17,480 nucleotides of DNA from Saprospiraceae bacterium (GTDB taxonomy: Bacteria > Bacteroidota > Bacteroidia > Chitinophagales > Saprospiraceae): contig SCUG01000085.1 of the NCBI GenBank assembly GCA_004297645.1, positions 1 to 17,480 of the forward strand, in the 5' to 3' direction. A model generated the notes under the pieces. The model had not been told where the DNA came from and did not search any database. It saw only the letters and a program-made list of their open reading frames with translations. Of this stretch, positions 7,634 to 14,744 are shown piece after piece (positions within the stretch are counted from its first letter, which is position 1; every line of letters starts with the position of its first letter). A program made the position numbers and the translations under genes.

Positions 7634-7651
7634 CGCCGAAAAATTTATCAC

Positions 7652-9715
7652 ATGAAATATCCAAACCCGTACTTCATTTTATTGACCCTCCTCATGGCCG
7701 CCCCCCTGTATCTTGCAGGTCAAACCGACAGTATGAGCAGCGACGCTAAAAGCAAGTACATGAGACCGAATGACCAGATAATCACAGATGATATGTTGAA
7801 CGCCTATCCTGCCTATAATGGAAGCGACCTGGGGTTAACTTATTCCAACAAAAAATCAACGTTTAAGATTTGGTCGCCTACGGCGAAAGAAGCCCGGCTG
7901 TTTTTGTACGACAAAGGATGGGGCGGCGATACCCTGTTGATAAAAAACATGAAAAAGGGCAAACGCGGCACCTGGAGCACTGATTTGAGCGGCGACCAAG
8001 AAGGCCAGTTTTACGCATTTCAGGTTTTGGTAGATACCACCTGGCTCGCTGAAACTCCCGACCCTTATGCCGTGGCTGCCGGTGTCAACGGTCACCGGGC
8101 AATGGTGGTGGACCTGGCCAAAACGAATCCCGAAGGTTGGGACCACGACCAGCGCCCACCATTGAATAGCATATCCGAAATCGTCTTGTATGAACTGCAC
8201 CTGCGCGACATCTCCATGCATCCATCTTCCGGCATCCAACACAAAGGTAAATATCTTGGCCTTGCCGAAACGGGCACCCATACCAAGAGCGGCACAATGA
8301 CAGGACTCGACCACATCAAAGACCTCGGCGTCACGCATGTACACCTGCTGCCGGTCTTCGATTATGCCTCAGTTGATGAATCGGCCTTGCAAGTGCCGCA
8401 GTACAATTGGGGCTACGACCCGCAGAATTACAACATCCCGGAAGGCAGTTACGCCACTGACCCCTTCGATGGCAGAGTGCGCATCAGGGAATTTAAACAG
8501 ATGGTGAAATCCCTCCACGAGAATGGCCTCAGGGTGGTGATGGACGTGGTTTACAACCACACCTCTTCCACAGAAGGCTCCGTTTTCAACAATTTGGTGC
8601 CCAAGTATTATTACCGGTTGAATGACCACGGCGGCTACTCCAATGCCTCCGGTTGCGGAAACGAAACAGCCTCCGAGCGCCCCATGATGCGCAAGTTTAT
8701 GCTCGAATCCATGCTTTATTGGGTGAAAGAATACCATGTGGACGGCTTCCGGGTGGACCTGATGGGCATCCACGACATAAAGACTATGAACCTCATTGCA
8801 GACGAGCTGCACAAAATAGATCCGACGATTTTCATTTACGGCGAAGGCTGGACGGCCGGCGACAGCCCGTATGACGCGCAGGAAAGGGCCGTCAAGACGA
8901 ATACCTGGAAGTTGCACGGCACTGCCGTCTTTTGCGATGAATTTAGGGACGGTGTTAAAGGCAACGTGTTCGCCAAGAATGCAAAAGGTTTCGCCAGTGG
9001 CGAAACGGGACTTCAAGAGAGCGTGAAATTCGGAATTGTGGGTGCCGTTGCGCACCCCCAGGTGGACAACAAAAAGGTGAATTATTCCCAATACCCGTGG
9101 TCCAACACTCCGCTTCAATGCATCAATTACGTCTCGTGCCACGACAACCACACGCTTTACGACCGGCTGCGCAATTCCTGCCAGGGCGAGCCGGATGAAG
9201 AATTGGTGAAGATTATCAAGATAGCCCAAACGCTGGTCTTCACCTCGCAGGGCATCCCTTTTTTGCTGGCCGGGGAAGAATTCACCCGCACCAAGTTTGG
9301 CGTGGAGAACTCCTTTGAGGCGGGCGATGAAATTAACCAGATAGATTGGAAAAGAAAGGAACAGTTCGGCGAGCTGAACGAATACTTCAAGGCGCTGATT
9401 CAGTTGCGAAAGCACCACCCGGCGTTCAGAATGGCCAAAAAAGAGGACGTGCAGGCCCATCTCAAATTTCTGGATATTCCCAACGACAACATCCTCGGCT
9501 ATGAGATTACGGACCACGCCAACGGCGATTCATGGAAGCGCATACTGCTCATCTTCAACACCAATAAAACCGGCAAACAGGTTACCATTCCCGAAGGAGA
9601 CTGGACTTTGATAGCAGTGAATGGACGCATTGACGAAAGCGGGCTTGGGAATATTACCGGCCCGAAAGCCAACCTCCAACCCCGTTCGGTTTTAATTCTC
9701 GCTGAAGAAAACTAA
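7652..9715 (+). CDS. pulA: secreted type I pullulanase (GH13)
   Basis: This 687-residue debranching enzyme hydrolyses alpha-1,6 bonds of pullulan, glycogen or branched dextrins. An N-terminal signal peptide (hydrophobic about residues 7-22, cleavage near LAG-Q) predicts export; no lipobox cysteine is present. A CBM48-type beta domain (about 60-160) precedes the GH13 barrel. The type I pullulanase signature YNWGYDP is at 251-257, and the GH13 regions are DVVYNHT (298-304), FRVDLMG (nucleophile D369), YGEGW (acid/base E398) and SCHDNHT (D498). A C-terminal beta domain ends at N687. The start is ATG 7652 because the -7 promoter box lies at 7626-7633, inside the longer frame. bshB1 follows after 3 bases. 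Confidence 0.95.
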   Translation: MKYPNPYFILLTLLMAAPLYLAGQTDSMSSDAKSKYMRPNDQIITDDMLNAYPAYNGSDLGLTYSNKKSTFKIWSPTAKEARLFLYDKGWGGDTLLIKNMKKGKRGTWSTDLSGDQEGQFYAFQVLVDTTWLAETPDPYAVAAGVNGHRAMVVDLAKTNPEGWDHDQRPPLNSISEIVLYELHLRDISMHPSSGIQHKGKYLGLAETGTHTKSGTMTGLDHIKDLGVTHVHLLPVFDYASVDESALQVPQYNWGYDPQNYNIPEGSYATDPFDGRVRIREFKQMVKSLHENGLRVVMDVVYNHTSSTEGSVFNNLVPKYYYRLNDHGGYSNASGCGNETASERPMMRKFMLESMLYWVKEYHVDGFRVDLMGIHDIKTMNLIADELHKIDPTIFIYGEGWTAGDSPYDAQERAVKTNTWKLHGTAVFCDEFRDGVKGNVFAKNAKGFASGETGLQESVKFGIVGAVAHPQVDNKKVNYSQYPWSNTPLQCINYVSCHDNHTLYDRLRNSCQGEPDEELVKIIKIAQTLVFTSQGIPFLLAGEEFTRTKFGVENSFEAGDEINQIDWKRKEQFGELNEYFKALIQLRKHHPAFRMAKKEDVQAHLKFLDIPNDNILGYEITDHANGDSWKRILLIFNTNKTGKQVTIPEGDWTLIAVNGRIDESGLGNITGPKANLQPRSVLILAEEN

Positions 9716-9718
9716 TGC

Positions 9719-10450
9719 ATGAAAGTTGATATTCTCGCCATTGGCGTACATCCCGACGACGTGGAATTGAGTTGTAGCGGCACGCTGCTGCGCCACATTG
9801 CAAAAGGCAAAAAGGTAGGGCTGCTCGACCTTACTCGTGGTGAGCTTGGCACCCGTGGCAGTGCAGAAATTCGAGAAAAAGAGGCCCGTGAATCGGCTGG
9901 AAAGATGGGAGTTTTGTTTCGGGAAAATGCCGGCATGGCCGATGGCTTTTTTACCTGCCTGCCTGAAAATATTCTCAAAATAGTGCGCATCCTTCGCTGG
10001 TGCCGGCCCGAAATTGTGCTGGCCAATGCACCCGATGACCGCCACCCCGACCACGGCCGCGCCGCCAAACTCACCGCCGGTGCCTGCTTTTATTCGGGCC
10101 TCGTGAAAATTAAAACGGAGGACGCCGGTGGCCAGCCACAGGAACAATGGCGCCCCAGTGCGGTGTACCATTACATCCAGGACAAACACCTGGTGCCCGA
10201 TTTCGTAGTGGACATTTCCGATTTCATGGAAGAAAAAATGGCGCTGGTGCAAACCTTCCGTTCGCAGTTTTACCTACCCGGCGAAGAGGAATTTAGTGGC
10301 GAATTGAATACCCCGATTTCCGGCAGCGATTTCATGGAATTCCTTCGGGCAAAAGCCCGCGATTTTGCCCGGCCCATTGGCAAGACCTACGCCGAGGGCT
10401 TCATCGCCGCAAGAACAATAGGGGTGGATGACCTCTTTGATTTGATATAG
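9719..10450 (+). CDS. bshB1: bacillithiol biosynthesis deacetylase BshB1
   Basis: This 243-residue enzyme of the PIG-L/LmbE family removes the acetyl group from N-acetylglucosaminyl-L-malate, the second step of bacillithiol synthesis. The zinc site is visible as HPDD (residues 11-14, with H11 and D14) and HPDH (109-112, with H112); N-A-P-D-D-R-H-P-D-H is the usual BshB1 context. D13 is the expected general base. Length is normal for BshB1. It begins 3 bases after the pulA stop with no room for a promoter, so co-transcription with pulA is likely, although the two functions have no obvious link. The ATG at 9715-9717 is in another frame. bshA and bshC are not in the window. Confidence 0.93.
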   Translation: MKVDILAIGVHPDDVELSCSGTLLRHIAKGKKVGLLDLTRGELGTRGSAEIREKEARESAGKMGVLFRENAGMADGFFTCLPENILKIVRILRWCRPEIVLANAPDDRHPDHGRAAKLTAGACFYSGLVKIKTEDAGGQPQEQWRPSAVYHYIQDKHLVPDFVVDISDFMEEKMALVQTFRSQFYLPGEEEFSGELNTPISGSDFMEFLRAKARDFARPIGKTYAEGFIAARTIGVDDLFDLI

Positions 10451-10612
10451 GCTAATCTTTTCGCTCTCAGCGAATCCGAAAGACGGAAGGAAGGCTATTA
10501 CTCGGTGCAGGAAACATGCCTTTGTGCTAAGCGGGTACAGATAATTTCGTTCTCCTCTTGCTTCTTTTCTCGAAGTGTCCACTAATTTTTCATATCCCGG
10601 TAATACTTCAGG

Positions 10613-10810
10613 CTATTCACAAGCCACACACTCCCCGATGGGAAACCTGGCGATTTCTGCCGCCTTGAAGGTTGACAGCTTTTGAACCCAATTTGGATTC
10701 GGACAGGTTTTGGTTTCTTCTTTTTTACCCCGTTCTTTCAAGTCCCCGATTGAAAGAACGGTGGTTACACCTTTAATTGGCGGGAATTGAAAGGCGGAGT
10801 TTTCCGACAC
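10613..10810 (-). CDS. small hypothetical ORF (doubtful)
   Basis: This 65-residue frame starts with GTG (10808-10810) and has no ATG alternative upstream before a stop. It contains three cysteines (one C-P-N-P and a C-terminal C-V-A-C-E) and a basic middle (KERGKKEETK). I recognise no family. It is crossed by a 12-bp inverted repeat, which argues against a conserved protein. It could be a decayed gene end, a real small protein or chance. Confidence 0.2.
   Translation of the reverse strand: MSENSAFQFPPIKGVTTVLSIGDLKERGKKEETKTCPNPNWVQKLSTFKAAEIARFPIGECVACE
10730..10761. repeat. perfect 12-bp inverted repeat
   Basis: CCGTTCTTTCAA (10730-10741) and TTGAAAGAACGG (10750-10761) are exact complements around the 8-base loop GTCCCCGA. 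No T-run follows on either strand, so it is not a typical terminator. It lies about 140 bases upstream of the antitoxin start. It may be an operator, an RNA structure or a remnant of a mobile element end. Confidence 0.6.
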
Positions 10811-10861
10811 ATTTTTGTTGCAATATCAATCCCTGCTATTTTCATTTCAGGAAACTGCCGC

Positions 10862-10869
10862 TAACTTTG
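10862..10869 (+). promoter_or_regulatory. promoter of the toxin-antitoxin operon, -7 box
   Basis: TAACTTTG is an exact TAnnTTTG match. The start of transcription would be near 10876, just before a 13-base A-run (10880-10892) and 27 bases before the ATG at 10903. The A-rich leader is typical of efficient translation starts in Bacteroidota, which rely little on Shine-Dalgarno pairing. Autorepression by the antitoxin would be expected here from what is known of VapBC systems. Confidence 0.65.
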
Positions 10870-10902
10870 TCGTGTTCTCAAAAAAAAAAAAATCCTTGAA
10901 AA

Positions 10903-11208
10903 ATGACCGAACAGCTATTTTTAAAAAATTACAACCAGTTACCAGAAAACCTGAAACAGGAACTGATTGATTTTTTGGAGTTCCTTGTAGGAAAACATCA
11001 AAACAAACAGGCAGGCAAAAAAGACAAAGCCGTACCTAAGCAAAACAAATCTGACGTGCCGCCCGGCGCCGGCAAGCAATTGCCAATCGTAAAGTTCAAA
11101 CGTTCAGGAACGCCCGTACCGCTTGAGTTCGGAGGCGGCAAGCACCTTGTAAAATACATGGCTGACGATTTTACCGCTCCGCTCGAAGACCTTGAAGAAT
11201 ATATGTAA
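10903..11208 (+). CDS. DUF2281-type antitoxin (VapB role)
   Basis: This 101-residue protein has the two ends of DUF2281 antitoxins. The N-terminal helix pair LPENLKQELIDFLEFLVGK (residues about 13-31) is the presumed DNA-binding or dimer part, and the C-terminal MADDFTAPLEDLEEYM is the acidic tail that usually wraps the PIN toxin. Between them is a longer than usual basic, low-complexity linker (K/Q/P-rich, about 32-60). It is followed after 2 bases by the PIN gene, the standard antitoxin-first order, and has its own promoter at 10862. Binding the toxin and repressing the operon is known of the family; it is not shown here. Confidence 0.85.
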   Translation: MTEQLFLKNYNQLPENLKQELIDFLEFLVGKHQNKQAGKKDKAVPKQNKSDVPPGAGKQLPIVKFKRSGTPVPLEFGGGKHLVKYMADDFTAPLEDLEEYM

Positions 11209-11210
11209 TC

Positions 11211-11579
11211 ATGGAAATTCTTCTGGACACCCACATCCTGCTTTGGTTTGTAAAAGGTGACGCCCGCCTGCCGGTTCCCAGGCGGGAAATGATTATCAAC
11301 CCTTCCAACCACATCTTAGTCAGCCTGGCGAGCTTATGGGAAATAGCCATCAAAACCAGCCTTGGAAAATTAGATATTCCCGCCAGTCTGGATTTATTGG
11401 TGCCTGTGGAAATGGACTTCCTGAATACCACACTTGCACATATCCTATTGGTGCAGGCGCTTCCTTTTCATCACAAAGACCCTTTCGACCGGATGCTGAT
11501 TGCGCAGGCTTTAACGGAAGATATTCACATCATGACGGATGACCCGAACTTTCCTCCTTACAGGGTGAAATTGATTTGA
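11211..11579 (+). CDS. vapC: PIN-domain ribonuclease toxin (VapC type)
   Basis: This 122-residue single PIN domain is a Mg-dependent RNase toxin. The acidic active-site residues are all present: D6 in LLDTHILLW, E44 in SLWEIAIK, D93 in HHKDPFDRML and D110 in IMTDDPNF. The C-terminal D-x-x-F-x-x-Y-x-V pattern is typical of the group paired with DUF2281 antitoxins. The protein looks intact, so the system is probably functional. Its cellular RNA target cannot be told; tRNA or rRNA cleavage is known for other VapC proteins. Confidence 0.9.
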   Translation: MEILLDTHILLWFVKGDARLPVPRREMIINPSNHILVSLASLWEIAIKTSLGKLDIPASLDLLVPVEMDFLNTTLAHILLVQALPFHHKDPFDRMLIAQALTEDIHIMTDDPNFPPYRVKLI

Positions 11580-11694
11580 CCGGAAGTATTCGGCAACACT
11601 TCCCCGAACCTGTTTTGACGAAAGCTGCCTTGCAACTGCACGGTATTCCGGTGATGGAATAACTTTTCTTGAAAACAAGCAAACACTGCCTGCC

Positions 11695-13827
11695 ATGCCA
11701 ACTTTAGATGAATGTTTTGAATACTTCAATAGCGGTGATTTGGAAAGAACGATAGTTTGTTTGACCCAAGTCATTGAACTTGACCCAAAGAATGTCCGGG
11801 CTTTTTCAAACCGGGGGGCTGTCAAAATCGAATTATGCCGCTACGAATCCGCTCTTTCCGACTTCGACCGGGCTATCGAAATTGACCCGAATTTCGCCCA
11901 GGCTTTCTCCAACCGGGGGAATGCCAAATTCAACTTGCACCACTACGAATCTGCCCTTTCCGACTTTGACCGAGCCATCGAACTTGAATCAAACGATGCC
12001 CAGGCTTTTTCAAACCGGGGGGTTGCTAAAGCTGGATTGCACCACTACGAATCCGCTCTTTCCGACTTTGATAGGGCTATCGAACTTGACCCAAACCACG
12101 CCAAGGCCTTCTCTAACCGAGGGCTTGCCAAAGACAAATTGCATCGCTACGAATCCGCCCTTTCCGATTTCGAACAAGCTATTGAACTTGACCCTGAAAT
12201 GAGTTTGCCTTATTTTGGAAAAGCCTGGGCGTTATGGCAAGGCTCAGACGACTTGGGCGCCGCCCACCTCCATTTCAACCGCTTCATTTTTTTGGCGGAG
12301 ACAGAAAAAATCATAGAATACTGGAAAGTCACGCACGACTTCTACGCCAGCCACGCCGCCGTCCCCTTCCTACTCCACCGCCTGTTCGAACTGCTCCCCG
12401 GCATCGGCGACTTCCACTCCTGGCAAGGAACCCTCCACGAAACGGAGCGCCAATGCCGCACCCTGAAAAGTTATCTGCAACACCTCCGCCATACCGGCGA
12501 GCCCCCAAGGGGCGAGCCGGAGCGGGACGCTCCGCAACTCCACGGACTTGAAGCGCTCGTGCATTATTTCATGGGCGACCCGATGGAGGCGTACCGCATC
12601 TATGGCAATATCCTCGACGAGGAGCCAGAGTGCCTTGACCTCATGGACTTCTACTATTTCCTGTGCTCGGCGGCGGAATTCCTGGAGCCGTGCGAGGGCA
12701 TTCGGCGCTTTGCCTTGCAGCAGGCAGACCAGCTTTTAGGTAGTGCCCGTGCGGAAGGGGACGAGCGGGAACTCTACTACGCCGGGCAGTTGTACGCGCT
12801 TGGGGACGATTGGGAAAAGGCGTTTGTTGCGTTCGGGCAGGCGCAGACGTTTTTTCCCGCCGCCGTGATGCAGGCAGTCGCCGCCGACCGCATAGGCAAG
12901 CCGCAGGCGGAGGTCGAAGCGCTGGTGGAAAAAGCAAGGCAGCTTGCCGCCGCCCCGCCGCCGGAGGTATTTTGGATAAACGGCTTCCCGGAAGTCCGGC
13001 TCGAACTCGGACGGGAGGATTATTTAGTGCCCTTTCGCCAGTACGCTCACTTTCGGGAAATTGCCGAACACCTTCACCTCGTTCGGGAGGACAGCGTTCC
13101 GTTTCACGCCGCAGACTTTTGGGAAATCTGGCGGCTTTCTCCCGCCGGCGAGCAGGAGATTGGGTGGCAGTTGCGCAAAAAGGAACTGGAACGCATCGAG
13201 GCGGAACTGCAATCCTTTTTCACCCAAAACCTGGAAGCGCATTACGCCGGCTACACGCCTGAACAATTGCAAAACTTAGAGAAACTCCTATCAGAAAAAG
13301 ACAAAGCCGTTCAGGCAGTATTTGAGAAGTTGAAAACCAAATCCGCAAGCGGCAGCGAGGCGTTGGAGCACCAGTTCGGGCTGGAAATAGATGGCTGGCA
13401 GTTGCGGCATCCTCATACTTATGCGCTGATGCTGAAATACTTTTTCCTGTCGGAGAAGCTTGCTCCGAAAGCCACTTTCTTTCTCTATTTTTACAACGAC
13501 TTCAAGGCTGCCGAAAAGCAAAAGGATTATTCTTCCGGCAAGGCAGCCTACACCAAAGGAGCGCAGAAATTCCTCGAAATTATTTTAAGACCTGTCTGGA
13601 TGTTAGGCGACGTGGGGCTGGCGGCAGTTGCCGCAGCGTTGGCTGAATTGAGCCGTCAATTTTTCCTGCAAAACCCGGCGGAACTCGACGAGGGGGATGT
13701 GACAAGCAACTATCAAAAATTCAAAGCCGGATTTTTGAAGTTTCTCAGCGTTGAAATGGAAAGCATGGGCGAGGAAAAGTTTTTTAAAAAGTATCCGCTG
13801 GAAGGGTGGGAGGATTGGAAAAAGTAA
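11695..13827 (+). CDS. 710-residue TPR protein with unrecognised C-terminal half
   Basis: Residues 1-171 form five tetratricopeptide repeats: one divergent copy (2-35), then four near-identical 34-residue copies (36-69, 70-103, 104-137, 138-171) with the consensus A-F-S-N-R-G ... Y-E-S-A-L-S-D-F-D-R-A-I-E-L-D-P. The remaining 540 residues are mostly helical, with further TPR-like hairpins (around 290-310 and 355-380) and no catalytic motif that I recognise. There is no signal peptide or clear membrane segment, so a cytoplasmic scaffold is likely. The ATG at 11695 follows a weak promoter-like TAACTTTT (11660-11667). A palindromic insert encodes GEPPRGEPERDAP at about residues 268-280. It lies 115 bases after vapC, same strand, but probably a separate unit. 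Function unknown. Confidence 0.85.
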   Translation: MPTLDECFEYFNSGDLERTIVCLTQVIELDPKNVRAFSNRGAVKIELCRYESALSDFDRAIEIDPNFAQAFSNRGNAKFNLHHYESALSDFDRAIELESNDAQAFSNRGVAKAGLHHYESALSDFDRAIELDPNHAKAFSNRGLAKDKLHRYESALSDFEQAIELDPEMSLPYFGKAWALWQGSDDLGAAHLHFNRFIFLAETEKIIEYWKVTHDFYASHAAVPFLLHRLFELLPGIGDFHSWQGTLHETERQCRTLKSYLQHLRHTGEPPRGEPERDAPQLHGLEALVHYFMGDPMEAYRIYGNILDEEPECLDLMDFYYFLCSAAEFLEPCEGIRRFALQQADQLLGSARAEGDERELYYAGQLYALGDDWEKAFVAFGQAQTFFPAAVMQAVAADRIGKPQAEVEALVEKARQLAAAPPPEVFWINGFPEVRLELGREDYLVPFRQYAHFREIAEHLHLVREDSVPFHAADFWEIWRLSPAGEQEIGWQLRKKELERIEAELQSFFTQNLEAHYAGYTPEQLQNLEKLLSEKDKAVQAVFEKLKTKSASGSEALEHQFGLEIDGWQLRHPHTYALMLKYFFLSEKLAPKATFFLYFYNDFKAAEKQKDYSSGKAAYTKGAQKFLEIILRPVWMLGDVGLAAVAAALAELSRQFFLQNPAELDEGDVTSNYQKFKAGFLKFLSVEMESMGEEKFFKKYPLEGWEDWKK
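11800..12207 (+). repeat. four tandem 102-bp coding repeats (TPR units)
   Basis: Units start at 11800, 11902, 12004 and 12106. Each begins GC(T/C)TT(T/C)TC(A/T/C)AACCG(G/A)GG and carries TACGAATC(C/T)GC(T/C)CTTTCCGA in the middle. Similarity at the DNA level, not only in protein, indicates recent duplication or gene conversion, and the copy number is likely to vary between strains. The last unit is the most divergent at its 3' end. Confidence 0.9.
12501..12534. repeat. double palindrome inside the TPR gene
   Basis: GCCCC-caa-GGGGC (12501-12513) is followed after four bases by CGGAGCG-gga-CGCTCCG (12518-12534), a perfect 7-bp stem. The pair lies in frame within the TPR gene and encodes a P/R/E/G-rich loop between two helical segments. 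The arrangement of two short GC-rich palindromes resembles the hairpin pair at 1-50. A REP-type element inserted in frame is the likely explanation, but unproven. Confidence 0.6.
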
Positions 13828-14191
13828 GCAGGAGACCTCCCGGATGCCGGGCGTGCGGATTTCCAGTTCCACTTCTTGCGCCTTTTGCAACACCCGGTTC
13901 AGTTCGCCCGGCAGCGCGAGGGAGGTGGCGAGATGACGCTTCGGCGGGTGAGCATTGGCGAGCTGATAACGAGGCGCCATCTCAACACCTTTCAGCGTGT
14001 AAACTGGCTTATGCAATATGCCAAACCTTTTCCGAATTTTTTTTTAAAAGAAAAGAGCCGGACGTAGCTCGACATGACGACGCTCCCATCCAGTAGGCCT
14101 TGCGGATTTCGTTCCCGAAGTCCGGGATGGCCTTCAACGGATTCGTCATGTGGTACCGCGAGGCGGAGAGTTTGTGGTTGCCCCTGAAAGG
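13828..14191. other. intergenic stretch with possible decayed minus-strand coding sequence
   Basis: These 364 bases lie between the converging TPR gene and the secreted-protein gene. The TPR stop is followed by GC-rich palindromes (GGAG-ac-CTCC at 13831-13840 and CCCGG-atg-CCGGG at 13839-13851). On the minus strand two open pieces have coding-like composition in different frames: 14149-14009 and about 13980-13850. They could be parts of one broken gene. A T-run (14039-14046) lies between them. No plus-strand gene, tRNA or clean terminator was found. Confidence 0.4.
14009..14149 (-). pseudogene. short frame, possible 5' end of a broken gene
   Basis: ATG at 14147-14149 opens a 46-residue frame beginning MTNPLKAIPDFGNEIRKAYW, which has the look of a real protein N-terminus. 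After about residue 23 the composition changes (Ser- and Lys-rich) and the frame ends at 14009-14011. It begins 42 bases after the stop of the secreted-protein gene on the same strand, so it would be the next gene of that set. I recognise no family; chance is also possible. Confidence 0.25.
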
Positions 14192-14545
14192 TTAGTATTT
14201 CCCTTCGAGATGCTCGACATATTGCACCTCGCCGAGCCTGAATTTGACGGGGAATGTGGCCGCTTTTTCCAGCTTTACTTCCCATTTGCAAAACATCGGC
14301 AAATCGCTTACGGTATAAACTACCGGCATCGCCTGCATTTTGAAGATGGCCGGATAAGGCATGGCGTAGTTGCCAAAACCTTGGGGAGAAAATGGCAGCG
14401 CATGAACACTGGGGAGGTAGTCCACTTTTATTTTAAAGTTGACGCAGGAAGAGGCGGAATCCGCTGGAAAGTATTTCCGCAAGCCTTGGGCGGAGGAGGC
14501 CGTGGAGAATAAGAGCGTCAATATGGTGGCAAAAAAGTAGCGCAT
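14192..14545 (-). CDS. small secreted protein of unknown function
   Basis: This 117-residue protein has a clear Sec signal peptide: MRYFF, a hydrophobic core (about residues 4-14), then S-T-A-S-S-A with cleavage before Q-G near residue 19. The mature part of about 98 residues is rich in aromatics and prolines, has two cysteines that could pair after export, and ends with a charged F-R-L-G-E-V-Q-Y-V-E-H-L-E-G-K-Y. No family is recognised. The frame is open up to 14767, but ATG 14545 is preferred because it starts directly at the signal peptide and lies 5 bases after the stop of the 37-residue gene. ATG 14566 would overlap that gene and add M-P-P-K-L-N-A. Confidence 0.75.
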   Translation of the reverse strand: MRYFFATILTLLFSTASSAQGLRKYFPADSASSCVNFKIKVDYLPSVHALPFSPQGFGNYAMPYPAIFKMQAMPVVYTVSDLPMFCKWEVKLEKAATFPVKFRLGEVQYVEHLEGKY

Positions 14546-14550
14546 GGCGT

Positions 14551-14664
14551 TCAGTTTGGGAGGCATTTTTCGAGTAAGACTCCGCCGAATGCCAGCCAAA
14601 GCAGCCCTTTGGCTGTGAAGAAAATGACTCCGGCAATGCCTGCTTTTTTTGCCCAGGTTTTCAT
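14551..14664 (-). CDS. 37-residue single-helix membrane peptide
   Basis: This is a complete short gene: ATG at 14662-14664, TGA at 14551-14553. The product begins MKTWAKKAGIAGVIFFTAKG and continues LLWLAFGGVLLEKCLPN. It has a basic N-terminus followed by a hydrophobic segment, so a single-pass inner-membrane peptide is likely. The pattern K-W-x-K-K-x-G-I-x-G-x-x-F-F-x-x-K-G-L-x-W-L is one I associate with tiny, poorly annotated membrane proteins of Bacteroidota. The upstream 8-A run (minus strand) suits translation initiation. It is followed after 5 bases by the secreted-protein gene, which indicates an operon. Function unknown. Confidence 0.7.
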   Translation of the reverse strand: MKTWAKKAGIAGVIFFTAKGLLWLAFGGVLLEKCLPN

Positions 14665-14744
14665 TTTTTTCAGGTGCATCTTTTTTTCGTTTTCTATTAA
14701 AACATCGGATGATGAAAGCCCACAATGGCGGGCACTCCTGTTTC

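Larger units (their letters stand above)
10451..10902. other. gene-poor stretch between bshB1 and the toxin-antitoxin pair
   Basis: These 452 bases hold no convincing gene. Directly after bshB1 is a small hairpin TTCGCT-ctc-AGCGAA (10460-10474) without a T-run. A weak minus-strand frame lies at 10613-10810, and inside it a perfect 12-bp inverted repeat at 10730-10761. The right end holds the promoter of the antitoxin gene and a run of 13 As (10880-10892) in its leader. The change in character after bshB1 suggests the left border of an accessory segment, but no target-site duplication could be identified. Confidence 0.5.

Noticed and set aside
7619..7651. Longer pullulanase start at ATG 7619
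   Set aside because: A perfect -7 promoter box (7626-7633) lies downstream of it, and the signal peptide begins properly at ATG 7652.
8369..9517. 382-codon open frame on the minus strand across pulA
   Set aside because: It is the shadow of a GC-rich coding frame; the plus strand encodes an intact pullulanase with all motifs.
10460..10474. Hairpin after bshB1 as a terminator
   Set aside because: Six-base stem without any T-run on either strand; too weak to call.
13603..14016. 137-codon minus-strand frame overlapping the 3' end of the TPR gene
   Set aside because: Not accepted as a whole gene because its second half is antisense to the conserved frame; only the part beyond 13828 is kept as a possible remnant.
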